The notes under the pieces were generated by a model. It made no database searches, was not told the DNA's origin, and saw only the letters and a list, made by a program, of their open reading frames with translations. Shown piece by piece: positions 37,601-50,200 of a DNA stretch of 64,000 bases. Both the position numbers and the translations under genes were made by a program. The stretch covers positions 93,128 to 157,127 of the forward strand of contig JAFREE010000046.1 in assembly GCA_019400425.1 (NCBI GenBank), written 5' to 3'. The stretch comes from Hymenochaete sp. R1. Lineage: Eukaryota; Basidiomycota; Agaricomycetes; Hymenochaetales; Hymenochaetaceae. Every line of letters starts with the position of its first letter. Position 1 is the stretch's first letter.

Positions 37601-38507
37601 CCATGTCTTGAATTTTAGATTCCGGTGAGAGGATATTGCCTGCTCCGCTATCAAATGGAGATAGCAAGCCACCTTCACGGATATCGGCTGGTGAAAGGAA
37701 GCGCATATTCAAGCAGATCATCGTCAAATGCGTGTTACAATTGCTACTCATCGAGATGACAAACGAACTTCTGCAAAATAATGAAGTTTACGACACAATT
37801 CCCCCCGAACATTTGTTACGGCTGATGGGAGTGCTTGATCACAGCTACCAGTTCGCAAGAATGTTTAACGAGGACAAAGAACTGCGGACGTCTCTATGGA
37901 AAGTTGGTGAGTCACTGGGAACACGCAATCAAAGTTCTTCTCCCTGATGGGGTACAATAGGCTTCATGAAGCACCTACCTAATCTACTTAAGCAAGAGAC
38001 GAGCAGCGCCGAAACCCTCGTATCAGTGCTCTTAAGAATGTATTGCGATCCTCGGCCACAGCACCTGACTTTGCGACCCCAAGTCGCAGACAAGTTCTTA
38101 CCGTACGTAGCTTTTTTTATTCTTTCAAAGGTGCAGCTGCCAATAATCACTGGTGTGCTTAGTTTGGGCTTGGGAGTCGTGTCCGATTTCAACAAGCTTC
38201 GTATGGAACACAACGCTAAAAACATCACGACTTTTATGCCCGTTGTCGCGAAGATTGTGCAAGGCTTCAGTGGGCTTGACGATAAGGCCGTGCGTCCGCC
38301 ATTCTCTCCATCATATATATCTTAGCGCAAGCTAATTTTCATCTGCCCTCGTTTCGTTTTTGTTTTCAGTTTGGTCGATATCTGCCGGCTATATACCCAT
38401 CCGCGGCCGAACTCGTTGCACGAGATTTGTCCCCGGAGGTCCGAAAACACCTGCAAGCGTATTTCGTACGTGTCGGACAACATCAGGGGATCATGGACAA
38501 ATCATAA
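31653..38507 (+). CDS. SEC7: Large Arf guanine-nucleotide exchange factor, Sec7/BIG family
   Basis: This trans-Golgi Arf GEF drives vesicle formation. The ATG at 31653 opens an acidic disordered N-terminus. The DCB region is at about 32240-33200 ([40 protein letters not shown]). The HUS box NYDCD lies near 33870. The Sec7 domain spans about 34470-35110 ([27 protein letters not shown] with the catalytic Glu near 34611, [37 protein letters not shown]). The HDS1-4 helical repeats fill the rest. The last exon, after TTTTCAG, encodes [20 protein letters not shown] and QHQGIMDKS with TAA at 38505-38507. Its length (6.9 kb including about 20 introns) fits the 1,800-2,000-residue family. No frame break was noticed. 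Confidence 0.94.
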
Positions 38508-38910
38508 AATCGAAACCCGTATATTCATTACGCGGATCCAGTTTTCCCCTTCCTTGCTTTACAGGTCCATTTTAGTTACTGGCTATCATACATACTTCCG
38601 CATACTTGCGTATTTATTCCCCTTTCCACTTCGGCTGCACATTTTGTCTGCATCTATCAGTTCATGCTTTGATTTCGTTTACCTTCCCCAGACTTGTCAT
38701 GATTACGACCATATTCGTTCTTGTTCATTTTTTTTTGGTTCACTCATTGTGTCGGAGTTCCTTGTTCTCGAATAGATGTGATTTCGACAGGATCCAATTA
38801 AAACGAGAGTGTGAGGGTTATGAGAAGATATGAAGGAAGTAGAAATGATACATGTCAAGGAACGAAGCAAAGCAAGAAAGACAGAAAAAAAAGATATAAG
38901 AAAGAGCAAA
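38508..38910. other. Convergent intergenic region, Sec7 / Sla1
   Basis: This 403 bp holds the two facing 3' UTRs. It is T-rich on + near 38580-38760 and A/G-rich near 38800-38910. No coding signal was seen. Confidence 0.5.
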
Positions 38911-41900
38911 TTAGTAGAAGGTTCCTGAGTATCCCTGGTATCCAGTCTGTTGACCTTGCATTCCCCATCCCGTCGGTTGCGGACGTAAGGCGTCGTATTT
39001 GTCTATTCGAAACGAAAAAAAAAATTCACCGCAGATCCATGAGTTTATCTAGAAAGACCACGTACTGTCAGGCTGAGGGGCACTGTCGTTTCCAAAAGTA
39101 CCCGATTTCATTTGCGCGAAAACGTTTGCTGGGTTTGTGTTATTGGAGTTTGTCGGTAATGGTGGGACAGGAGGAGGCGACGAGATCTGCCCGAAACCTG
39201 ATCCTGGATTGAAGCCCGTTACGTCTAACAGAATTGGCGAGAAATCAGCAACATGTATAAATTGACCAGACAGCGTCTGAACAAAACTTACTGGGCTGCA
39301 ATGGCGGTCCAAATGCTCGTCCGCCCGCAAACGGACCAGACCCATATGCACCAGGGTAGCTCGTTGTCTGCGCCATCATAGGGCCCGCAGCGGACCCAGG
39401 AAATCCAGTCTGTTGCGCTACCAACCCACCGTTTCCAACATTGGGGTTGAAGCCCGTCTGTTGTGTGTTAGGGAATGCAGACTGAGGTGCTGGAGAAGGA
39501 TTGCCGGGGAAGCCGGTTGGTTGAGGCTGCATCTGCATCTGTGGCGGAGGCTGGAATCCGGTAGGCTGGGTGCTGAGGAAGGATGGTTGTTGGGGTATGG
39601 GCGGTGGAGGATTGCTTGATGGACGCGTGGGCACAAACCCGTTGAAACCTGTTTGAGTCGGGACAAGTGGCTGCAGGAGACTTTGATTATGTGGTACAGG
39701 TGCAAAAGGCCCTCGTGGAGCTCCGTTCTGCGGTAAACCTGTCGGCTGGGCCTGGATTTGGCCAATGGGAACAGGCGAAGGGCCCATACCCATACCGTTT
39801 TGGTAGCCGGGAGGAGAGACGATAGGTGGGGACGTGACTGGAGCTGCAGAGGGTGGGCCCGGCGACGCAGCAGCTGGAGTCTGTGTCCTCAACGCACTGA
39901 GACGGGCGAGTTGCTCAAAGACGTCCGATTCTGTTGCCTGTGCAAGACCCTTTGCAGGGGAAGCAGCGGCTTGCACCACTGGTGGTGTTGATGCCGGCGG
40001 TAGAGAGGGAGCAACTAGAGTTGTTTGAGTAGGAGGCACAGAATTGGGACGAGCGGCTGCCACTGGTGGGGTAGGAGTAAGAGGTTGCGTCGAGCTTGGT
40101 CTATTCGTCCAAGCATCATCGTCAAATCCACTGACAGCTGGTGCGGATCTCTGTCCTCCAGCGTTGGCGCTCGCTGGTGAAGTGACACGAGAAATCGATG
40201 GACTATCCTGGCGCTGAATCTGGGTTGACGCAGTCGAAATAGACTGGAGATCAACGCTTGCAGGAGGCGCGGTCTTGCTCGATTGTGGTCGTCCCCTGCG
40301 TGTATTGTTCTTGAGCGCGCCTCCCGGTCCTGCAAACAACCCAGGCGAAGCTGTCTGTCTTCTTGGCGACGCTCTCCCAGTATTCTCGTCTTCCTGCAGT
40401 TTCCTAGCATACTCCTCGTCTTTACGCAACTGTTCTTCTGCCGCGGCAACCTTCTGATTCGGCAATCTCTGTGCTATAGCCTTCGATACGCGAATGATAT
40501 CACCTTCACGCAGACCCAGCGAACGCATCGTCTGCTGATTGATATCTGGAAGTATTGACTCATCGATCTTATCCCGCTCGAATGAATCGGCATAGCGAGA
40601 ACAATCGTCCATATCGCAACCGGCTTCAAGGAAGAACTTGAACCAGTCGACTGGCTTGCCCTTCTTCGGCGTCGATGTTTGCTTAGCCTTTGGCTCAGGT
40701 TGGAGTGAACGGCGTCGAACGGCGAGAGGTTCATCATCAGAGTTGTTGCTAGGAGAAAGCGTTCGAGATGGCATTTTATCTTTCTCACGAAGCCATTCAA
40801 TGAATTTCATGTCTTCCGTGGACATTTTCTCCGCTGGAACCTCGATAACTACGCCATTGGTTTTATGAAGACGTAATTTTCCATTCGAGAATCCGAGGAA
40901 CTCAGCCTCAACCTTGAATTGGCCAGTGCGATCGTGCCATGTGCGTATTTTTGACGAGTCAGGTGCGTTCCCTAAAAACAATTAAATAAGACACGCAGTC
41001 GGATTTTAGACTACGGAGAACTTACGAGGCTTGTCTGACGAGGCACGAGACTTGCTCGATCCAGCAATCCGGTCTTCCGACCGTCTTAGAGAAAATTAAA
41101 AGCGTTAGCGAGTCCGAGCTGACTTCATTTTGCCCATGTGTCAAAATCATACCTGCTTTCGGCTTTCGCTCTCGCTCTCTCAGAGCGTCTCCTTTCCTCC
41201 TCTTCGTTTAATCTGTCCTCTTCCTCTTCTTGGGCCTTTCTCTCCCGCTCTTTCTCCTTCTCCTTCCGACGACGTTCGGACTCTACAGCTTCAGCAGCCA
41301 ATTTCGCTCTGCGCTCTGCCTCTGTACGCTTGCGGTGCGCTTCTGCCTGCTCTCGTTCTCGTTCGACGGCTTCTTGTGCTGCTCGACCGTCTTCATCCTG
41401 ATCCGCTGGCGCTCCAGCCTAAAACCCCCTGTAAGTATTAAATTCACGAGGTAAGCACGCAAATACTTACCTTGGTCTCGAGCTCGATATATTGCGCTGG
41501 CACAACGCCCTCATGACCCATCGAATCTTTCACCTTCCACCAATCGTCGCTATCTCTCTCAAGTACGACCAGCCGATCTCCCTCCGCCACTGAGAGCTCG
41601 TCGTCGCCGTCCGCAGTGAAGTCGTACAAGACAGTGACCCACTCTTTTCCATCACCCAACTGCTTCACGCGCTCGTCTCGCGCTGAGATGTAGTCTTCTG
41701 GTTCGCTTTCTGCCTCATGGTCATGTGGAGAAATAATCGCGGGAGGCGTTGTGGCAAAGTGAACGCTCACACCGTTCTTCTTTGGTCGAGGAGATCCACC
41801 AACCGTTGGAGGAGTGGAGACACCGTTCCCCTGAGGCTCTTCGACAGCGGAGGATGCTGACGCAATAGCAGCCTTCGCGGCGGCCTTGGAAAAATCGAGT

Positions 41901-43029
41901 TTCTCGATGATGGCTTCAGCATAGTCCTTTCCACCGGCACTAAAATGTAAATTTATGGGATTAGGACCTAGTATTTCGACGTAAACGTGTTTATTCTTTT
42001 CTGTGTAAGATGCATCCACGTCTGCGGTTGACCATTGTTGAACTGGTGTCTTCATTAACGACCGTGTCAGTATATAATCCCTTTGGTTCAGCTGCGAGGA
42101 GGTTAAATTACCTTGTCTGCCTCGCTGGCAAAGAAGATCGAGCCATTTCCAATGCCTAGCGTTCCTTTCTTCTTCTTTCCCTTCTTGTCGACTTCAGAAA
42201 CTGACCATGTCTTGATGTGGTCGTTCTGGACTTTCGTATGAGATGAGGCGACGCGCTCCGCAGGGTCAACATAAGGCGCAGAAGGTCGAGGAGGCTAATG
42301 GCGGGTCAGATTCAGCTCATAGGGTTGATAAAGTTAGAATAAGCCCTCACTGAATCGGGGACGATGATTGCAGGAGCGATTGGAGCAGGAGGAGCTTCCA
42401 CCTCCTCTTCCTCTTCAGCTTCTTCTGCTGCCACACCCTCGTCCGATACCTTGCGCACTAAAGTCAACACCAAATTGCAATCTTTCATTGCCACCCCGTC
42501 ATACCTCAACGTAGTTCTCCGGGATGAACCCAGCCTTTCCACCATCTTTGAGTGTCTGTACGAGTAGCCAGCCGTCATCCGCATCGAAAGCAAGTAGCAC
42601 GTCGTCCTCCTTCATGCTCATTTCGCCTGGTGCGCTCGCGTCATAGTCGTATACCGCTTTGACGATAGATTTATGGGGTGCCTGGTCGAGTTGCGCGTTT
42701 CCAATATAAAAATCATTTCGTTTGTATAATGAAATACTTTGAAGACTACAGTGTGACGCACCTGTTCCACGTACGCCGCAGGGACGAGTCCGCCTTCGTC
42801 TTCTTCACCAGCGTCTTTTGATTTTACTTTCCACCAGCTTTACATCCCGACAGATATTCATCAGCTTCCACCACCAGCTACATGAGAATTTAAGCACATA
42901 CTCATCATCCGCACGTTCGAGAAGAAAGAGTATCTGGTCCTCCTTGATGGCAATCTCATCTTCGGAGGTGGGTTCGTAATCATACGCAGCTTTGAGTACA
43001 GCGAGATACGACGTCAACTCCGAGGTCAT
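38911..43029 (-). CDS. SLA1: Sla1-type actin/endocytosis adaptor
   Basis: This cortical patch adaptor links cargo and clathrin to actin assembly. The ATG at 43029 gives MTSELTSYLAVLKAAYDYEP, the start of SH3-1. SH3-2 is at about 42540-42680 (SIVKAVYDYDASAPGEMSM), followed by a WH1/PH-like segment (HIKTWSVSEVDKKGKKK). SH3-3 is at about 41460-41640 (VTVLYDFTADGDDELSVAEG). A long Glu/Arg/Lys helix lies at about 41150-41430. SHD1 is at about 40780-40960 (FKVEAEFLGFSNGKLRLHK), and the SAM-like SHD2 at about 40470-40650 (GCDMDDCSRYADSFERDKID). A Pro/Gln-rich tail carries repeated QxTG motifs. The final exons encode VTGFNPGSGFGQISSPP and LRPQPTGWGMQGQQTGY with TAA at 38911. Domain order and length match fungal Sla1 throughout. 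Confidence 0.94.
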
Positions 43030-43322
43030 GTCCGCCTACTTCAGCTCTTGCGCTAGCTTTGACGTCGTAGTGGAGAGATGTGGTGGATGAAGAGAAAGGG
43101 ATTAAGTGCAGCACAAGGGAAAGGCGGGGTGGAGAACAGAAAGCTCTCGCAGCAACGGTTACGTGCGGGTCGTGGGAATTACCCAAATAGACTTTCCTTT
43201 ACTTTTTCGTTACACTCTTCATATCTCATACAGGTCGCCTTCCTTTGGTAGCTTTTACGAGTTCATAAATCAATACAACCGTCTTGCACGCTTTTAATCG
43301 TACACATGGCATTCACAAGAGT

Positions 43323-45345
43323 CTAATTACTGGAAGGAGGTGCTTGATGAGCAGCGGAGCCTCCCAACGCCAGGTTTGCGATATTTTCCGACAAGTCTAT
43401 AGGCTGCTCGATCAACTTCGTCACTTTCCCAATCGCAACAGTCTTCCCTGAAAATATTTCTGTCAGGATATCAAGTTCCGGATACTATAGGATAATGTAC
43501 CAACCTTCATCCCGTAGAGTGAAACGCCCCATCTGCGGATGATCTGAGAACCGCTCAATGCATATAGCCTGTGGCGTCTCCAGCACCGCAACAACCTTTT
43601 GGCCCCTTTTCGCGAATTGAGGTGGTTTCCTCGATTTTCGCCCAGTCGCTTTGTCAAAATAGTGCTTTAACGCAGCTAATGAAACCTCCTCTGCGAGAGT
43701 ATGGCAATGCATAACTGCACTGTACCCTGCAGTGATAATGTTCTTTGATTCCAGAATCGCGAGTTCTACTTCGAATTGTCGGACAGCATGTACCGAGTTT
43801 TGAGGTGAGGTGAGTACGAAGCCCGTGCTGATTTCCTCGTCGTCGATGCCCTTCAACCGTACGCGTACGTTGTCACCGCAAAGAGCTCCAGAAATTTCGT
43901 CCTCGACTTCGTTATACACCTGGGATACTTCAACGGGTGTGCGATTCGGCATGAGAACGAGAGTATCGCCTCGTTGGATTTTTCCAGACTCAATTTTCCC
44001 AACAACGATCATACCCATATCTCGGTACTTTTCAGCAATGGGAAGCATAAGAGGACCAAGGACTTTTCGATCCACCATTGGTGTTGTATCAAGGTGCCCG
44101 AGAAGAGACGGACCGCTAGTTCAGAAGAATCATATTGAAAAAAAAGGATTGTTATAAGACAAATATTACTTACTCCCACCACGGGCAAACATCCTTCGAT
44201 ACCCTATCCTTGAGATTCTTGCCGGTTTGAGCGGATACAGGAATAAAAGTGACATCCGTCTTGGGGTTGTATCCGGATGCCTTGATGAAAGGAGTGATCT
44301 TGCCTAGAATCTCATCGTACCGAGACTTGTCCCAATTGACAGTCATATCGTCCATTTTATTGATAACGACGACTAACTTGGACACCCCAGCTGTTTTTAC
44401 AAGCATGATGTGCTCGCGTGTTTGACCCCCTTTCTCAAACCCAGTCTCGAACTCACCCTTCCGCGCAGAAACAACAAGAACCGCGACATCTGCTTGCGCT
44501 GCACCTTGAATCATGTGTGGTACATATGTCTTGTGCCCAGGTGCGTCAAGGATCGTGTATCTTCTCGTATCAGTCTCGAAGTAGCCTCGTCCGACCTCGA
44601 CGGTCTTGCCCTTGTCGCGCTCTTGCGGAGTTGAATCAAGCGCCCACGATAGGTACCAGCTCTCGTTGCCTGCTTCCTTCGCCTCCTTCTCATACTTCTC
44701 CATCGTCCGCTTATCAACCATGCCGGTAAGGAAGAGAATGTTACCGCCCATGGTACTCTTTCCGGCATCGACATGTCCAATGAAGACAATATTCAGATGC
44801 TGCTTGACTGGACGGAATCAGCATGCGGTGCCCCACAATCATTACATCTTAGTGGTGAAAGAGGACTAACCATCGCCAAACAGATCCTTGAGTGTTTCCG
44901 TGTCTGCTACAGCTTTGGCCTCCTCTGCAACTTTTTGAGCATCTGTCTTCGCCGTCTCCTTCGTGAAGGTTTTTGATGCTGAAGAGGCTCCAGCCTTCGT
45001 AACATTGACTTTCGAAGTGGTAGGCTTTGTGGCAGTAGGCGTGGGTGTTTGTGGTTTCGGAGTAGGAACAGGGGATGCTCCAGGTTGGGGTGATTCCTCG
45101 TTCTCACCCGTTTTGGGTTTACCGATGCTTAGCGTAGGCGGTGGTTTCGGGGATTCGGTCTGTTCGGGTCGTTCTGTGGGTTCAGGTGTAGGTCTGGGCC
45201 TCCCGATGCTGAGTGTTGGAGGAGGTTTGGGAGCCTCCGTCTGCTCAGGACGTTCTACCGGTTGCAGATTTGGTTGCTGGGCGGTCTGCGCGAATTTGAA
45301 TTGACCCGGAACAAATTCTTTGGCATTGAAGTTCAAGCCACTCAT
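43323..45345 (-). CDS. SUP35: Translation release factor eRF3 (Sup35), short N-domain form
   Basis: This GTPase acts with eRF1 to end translation. The ATG at 45345 opens MSGLNFNAKEFVPGQFKF, then a Pro/Thr/Lys-rich linker and an acidic segment (TETLKDLFGDG). After an intron comes the G domain: QHLNIVFIGHVDAGKSTMGG (G1), RGYFETDTRRYTILDAPGHK (G2/G3), VVVINKMDDMTV (G4) and IPVSAQTG (G5). Domains 2 and 3 follow, with FSDHPQMGRFTLRDEG and the C-terminus KTVAIGKVTKLIE ... APPSSN, TAG at 43323. The region before the G domain is about 160 residues, with no Gln/Asn-rich or QGGY repeats, unlike the yeast prion protein. G1 and DAPGH are intact, so it should be active. Hbs1 is the nearest alternative, but RYTILDAPGHKTYVPHMI and the N-terminus fit eRF3. 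Confidence 0.94.
45307..45342 (-). other. PAM2 (PABP-binding) motif in eRF3
   Basis: Residues 2-13 of the eRF3 frame read SGLNFNAKEFVP. They fit the PAM2 consensus S-x-L-N-x-x-A-x-x-F-x-P at every fixed position. PAM2 peptides bind the MLLE domain of poly(A)-binding protein. Confidence 0.8.
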
Positions 45346-45706
45346 GGTCGTGTGAGTTGAGCAAAAAAGAAAGGGTAGGGTATGCGAGAGGAAAGTGTCA
45401 GTTGCGGTTACTTGTTAAGGGGAAGGTGCGTGTATGCTCGTGCTCGTGGCGAGGGGAGGGGAAATGAGAATGATGTCGATCACACGAAATTTCATCACCA
45501 GCCCTCCTTTCGAATGTAAAGCTCAAGCTCAAGCTCACTGACTATATGATACATGACAATGGTATACAGATTGTAGATCCAAAGAGAAAAGTAAGGGAAA
45601 ACGTCAATCGTTATACCCCAATAGATATCTCTCCCTTTCTGAGAAAAGCATGAAACTTCACGCAAATGGTAGGCACCACGGGTGTCAAAGTCTCAAATCA
45701 GGTGAA
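45346..45706. other. Intergenic region between Mob1 and eRF3 genes
   Basis: This 361 bp lies between the Mob1 stop and the eRF3 start, both on the minus strand. It should contain the eRF3 promoter. A short AGCTCA direct repeat occurs near 45520-45540. No gene was seen. Confidence 0.5.
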
Positions 45707-46931
45707 TCAGCGCCCCTTATGTTCGGCCAAAATTGCTTCGTTCAATTCGTCGAGGGGGGCCAACTCTTTCTTCTCAATGAGATCGAACTGCGTCGAAGCG
45801 TCATCAACGACTCGTCAAAAAAAGGTTAAGGTTGAACTTTCAGTAACGCACCTCATTGACGAACAGGAAGAAGTGCCGGTAGCTCGTGTTAAGATGAGCT
45901 GTTACAAAATAATGATTAAAACTTCGGTAGGAAATGAAACATGCTGCATTTATTCACCTTCGATTCCCAACGCACATATCTGATCAAAGTGATTACTGTA
46001 TAAATGCGCATAGACACGGAAGAGACGCCTGGTAATCGTTTTCACGTTTTCCTTAAAGCCCTTGGGGAACGGGATACCTATTCAAAGGCAAACGTAGAAA
46101 GCGTGCGACGATAGTCGCACCGTTAGAATGAGAAGCGAATATGTACGAAAGAAGAGGGATGCGTACCGATTTTGTTAGGAAAGACAGTCTCGTCGTCCAA
46201 AAGCCCCTGCGCCCAATTCATCAATGCGTCGACGTATTCAGGAGCTGGAAGCTTGGTGGGCCGCTTGAACCTTGCACCATCCTCCCAAAGATACTCATAC
46301 CTAATGGCGATTCCAAGATCAGCTTCGAGTGCCCCTACATCAACGGGTATCATACACACCGAGGACCTGCAGACATGATCGGACACTGAGTAATGAAGGA
46401 GATTAAGAAGGGAATCTAAATGAACGAAAGACGATGTGGATGTGCGCACTTCTTGCGGCGTGCAGAACTCCGTCACCGTCCCGTACAGCATATTCAAATG
46501 ATTAAAGAAATCCACAGCTTCAAGAAACTTCGTATTAGCGACGGGGACGGCTTGAAACGGCGCTGGATGAACGTACTATGCACAGCAAGCCATTCGTTGG
46601 TATCCTCTCCCTCGGGCAGAAGAACTGCCTGGCGCAAGTTACCAGATCCCTGTTACACATACGACATCGTGCTTGAGTTGGTCCATAGCAAGGTCATTGC
46701 TGATACCGCAAAATCTTACAAGCGTTGCCTCGGCGTACTTGCGCAGTTGATATTGCTTTGTTCCCTCTGGCGCGTCCTTTCGCGGCTTGAAGGTGCGCGT
46801 CTTGCCCCTGTTGATAGATCACCAAAATCCAACATCGCCACGATTGCACGTGTGAGGATATGAAGCTGTCATGAGTATGACATATTAGCCAGAGATTCTT
46901 CAGGTGCTTACAAGCCAAAGAAGGACGACAT
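45707..46931 (-). CDS. MOB1: Mob1 kinase activator
   Basis: Mob1 binds and activates NDR/Dbf2-type kinases in mitotic exit and septation. The ATG at 46931 gives MSSFFGL, spliced to GRGKTRTFKPRKDAPEGTKQY. Then come SGNLRQAVLLPEGEDTNEW, DFFNHLNMLYGTVTEFC and the short exon CPIMSAGPR between two introns. YEYLWEDGARFKRPTKLPAPEY and DALMNWAQGLLDDETVFPNKIG follow. The rest encodes FPKGFKENVKTITRRLFRVYAHLYSNHF, TSYRHFFLF and DEKKELAPLDEL-like text, ending AEHKGR with TGA at 45707. The Cys/Cys and His/His pairs of the zinc site are present (EFC..C and HLYSNHF..H). A full-length Mob1 of about 215 residues is expected. Mob2 and phocein are less likely because TEFCTPQECPIMSAG is the Mob1 form. Confidence 0.92.
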
Positions 46932-47220
46932 GTTTGAACGATGAGAGGTGATTGGAGTAAGTGCGCAAGAAAGGGAGACACAGAGGGCACGGACAGCTGC
47001 ACGGACCAAACCAGACGCGTGCCTAAAAGGGGATCATCGCTTGCATACAGGCAGTGTCAGGCACTTCCACAAAGCATACCGATTATCCCAATTAATTGCA
47101 GAAATACGATCTCGTAATGTAAATTTTTCGAGCTCGGGCATTATGACAAAGTAGAATTTTCTCCTAATGTTAAGTTCAATCAAGTGCAACGTCCAAGAAG
47201 AACAATATATCGTTGGTGTA

Positions 47221-50200
47221 TCATGAAACACTCGAGGATGGACCAGCTGCATCACTTGTCGTCCCCGTCTCCAGCTTAATCAGAAGCGCCTTCAACTCAT
47301 CGACATCCCGTTTGAAACCATTGTCACTACCACTCGGAGCGTTCGCGTTCGAGTGTGACTTTGAAAGCACGTTTCGCCCACCAACTACCTCACCACCGTC
47401 AAATGCAGTGTGCCTTCCATCGTCCTCACCTAACCATTTGTCGAGTTGTTCACGGATGGAACGGGCTTTGAGTTTGAAGTGAGTTCTAATGACATCTGCA
47501 AAAGGCTCTGGTGGATTCTTCAGATTGCCAAGCATGGCTGTATTGACTACCAATCGTCTCGCATTTGCATTGTCTATAAAGAGGTGAAAAACTCGAACTT
47601 TGCAAGAAGGGATTGACTTACAAGCCTTGGATTCTTGTGTGCCGCTCAATTCCGACCATGCAGGTTCGTTCACGATCGGGTCATCGGTGAGGATCATAGA
47701 CTGTATCGAAACGAGTACCTTGCATGCGTGTAAGGATTTCGAGCACATAATGAACCATTTCAATGAAGTATTCACCTGCAACAAGGTTGATTTTCCAGCG
47801 ATCCACCCGGGTCCATCCCATGTTCCCAATAACGACAGACAAACTTTACCGTCCTAGGCAAGCCATATATCAACTACAGGTCGAATGAACATTGCCATAT
47901 AACTCACGGCGTATAGGTTTGGGTTGAACCGGAACTTGCCACCGTTTGTCTTCGTATGAAATAATTAGACTGTGAAAAGAAGTCTACAACGGACAGACTC
48001 ACCGTCACGTATTTTACGTTTGGGGGAACAGTATTATATCCTCCGGCCAGGAAGACGTCGAAGACGTAGCTAAGGAATGCAGGAGGGTTCCGTTTAAGTG
48101 GCTCCACCTGGACAAATCGATGGAATTATTTACCATCCGTTGTAGTATCTGAAAAGAAAAGCGAGCTCTGAGTCTATGTCCCGCGTCGAAATGGGCTGAA
48201 AACATACGGAGTGCCACTGGGTCCAGTTATGAGCACTTTAATGACATCTACTCTTGATTCGTCGACTCGAAGAAAAATGGAGGAGTCCCAGGCAACGGGC
48301 AAATTTGTTGTAAGTACTGCAAGCTAGAAAATATATTAAGCGGCTAAGGAGTGTTGGTCGGAAGGCCTTAGTCTTCACCTCTTTCGCAATAGCAAGTGCG
48401 CGCTTTGGATTCTCCGTGTGAGCAAGTAGCTTGATCTCACTATTATAAAGATGCTTGAATGACGGGCAATAATCCTGATCCACAACTACGCCTGGAGCAG
48501 GAGGTATAGTAAGGTCGCAATACTCGAAGCGAACGCGGTTGGCCCAGTCGACGTATATCTTCCGGAGATCCTCATCACTTGACAAGATAAGCTGTGATGC
48601 AGTTTTATCACTTTCCCATGAATTACTCTGATCGCCTGATGTTGGAATTTTGGGTAGGGACGCTCTGAGTCGATCAACAAACTCGTTGCCTTTGGTATCA
48701 CGAAGGCTCCTGTCAATTGCTTCAGCAGTATTTACGATACGCTGGCAGAAGGTCAGCAGCCGTGCATTCTCGTCCGGTGCATCAGCAGGAATTGCTTCAT
48801 CCGAGTTTTCCTGCTTAGCCTTGCCCTTATTCTTATCACCAGAGCCAACGTTTGTGGCCCGCTTCTGCACCTCGGTCATTGTTGCGGATTCATTGTTGGA
48901 ACAGTCAAAAACCTCCAAGCCTTTGCTTGCCGCTGTTGCCTGGAGGACGATTGCCTCGAGAAGTTCACGCGGGCCCGAAGAGCCTTCGTATTGAATGGTG
49001 CGTTCACGGACCTGTGAATTACCATTCCTACGCATATTAACTGACTTCACCGATGCAGGAACCATGATAGGCATAGCCATCATGCTTGCAAGTGATTCGT
49101 GGTTTGAGATGGTCTACAGGAATCGCAATCAACAACGTTCAATTGAAAGATGTATTCTCTTACCTCAAGCCATTCAAATAGTTCAAAATATAGATAACTG
49201 CGGTCCGACATATCCAAGAGCGAATCATTTCTAAGAAGCGCGCTGCTTACGAAATTGAATCGCCTACGTAAATGCGCCAAGGTAGTCGGATGTGGTAGAT
49301 AGTCACTTGTCTTTCCGCCTCCAGACCTATGCAGATTAGGCAAAAATTCACGAATCTCCTTCAAGAGGTTCCCAACTTTTTCGTCCTTCACTTTTTGAGC
49401 GGCGAGAGCTTCATTTTGACCGGATTGCTGCATTTGAGGAAGAATTTTTTGAGTCCCGTGTTTCGCGATGAACCGCTTCACTCACATCTTCTCGCCTTTT
49501 ACCAGCGTATCCGATTCCAGCAGACCTTGACTTTTTGCCTTTAATGTTTGCAACACCGTAGTAATCGTCATCAACGTCATCGTCAGGGTCCTTGGTGACT
49601 TTTGAACGAGTTTCGGCCTTTCGCTTACGAGTGTTTGCCTGGATAGACGGAGTTGCAGCGCCCTCCTTCAGCTGATACGCAAACTCCTGTTCCAACATGC
49701 ACAGTCCCACGCCGAGTATCACGCCCTGCAGGTTGGCACAATGGAAAAGGACGTTCTCTTCTAATTTCAGTTTTCCGGTTTGATCGCGTTCAGCTTTTAC
49801 CGGTTCACCGCAAGCAAAACAGAACGCGGTTTGGCAAGTTGAGCATCTCTGACGAGCGATCTGTCTAAGATGGGTTGTGTATGCAGGAAAATCAGGCTAT
49901 GATGTGCACTTCGTGAGTGCTTGAGATTTTGAGGAGTGGATTGCCTTACGTATAAAGCAAAGAAATCGGCCTTTTTTCTGGGGGCTGAGTAGCCACATCC
50001 TTCAGGGCACATGCACTTGCCTCCGCTTAGGCCAGAATAGATGGCAAACAAGAAGGATTGTTCACTACCCTCCGGACAGCCCTTCATCCATTGTCCTTGG
50101 GTCAGGATGTTGAGAGCGGGGAACCCGGGTGCATCGACGGTCTCGGGCTCTTCTTCGACCTCGATGACGGTCTCTTGACGGTCCTTTGAGAAGAATATGC

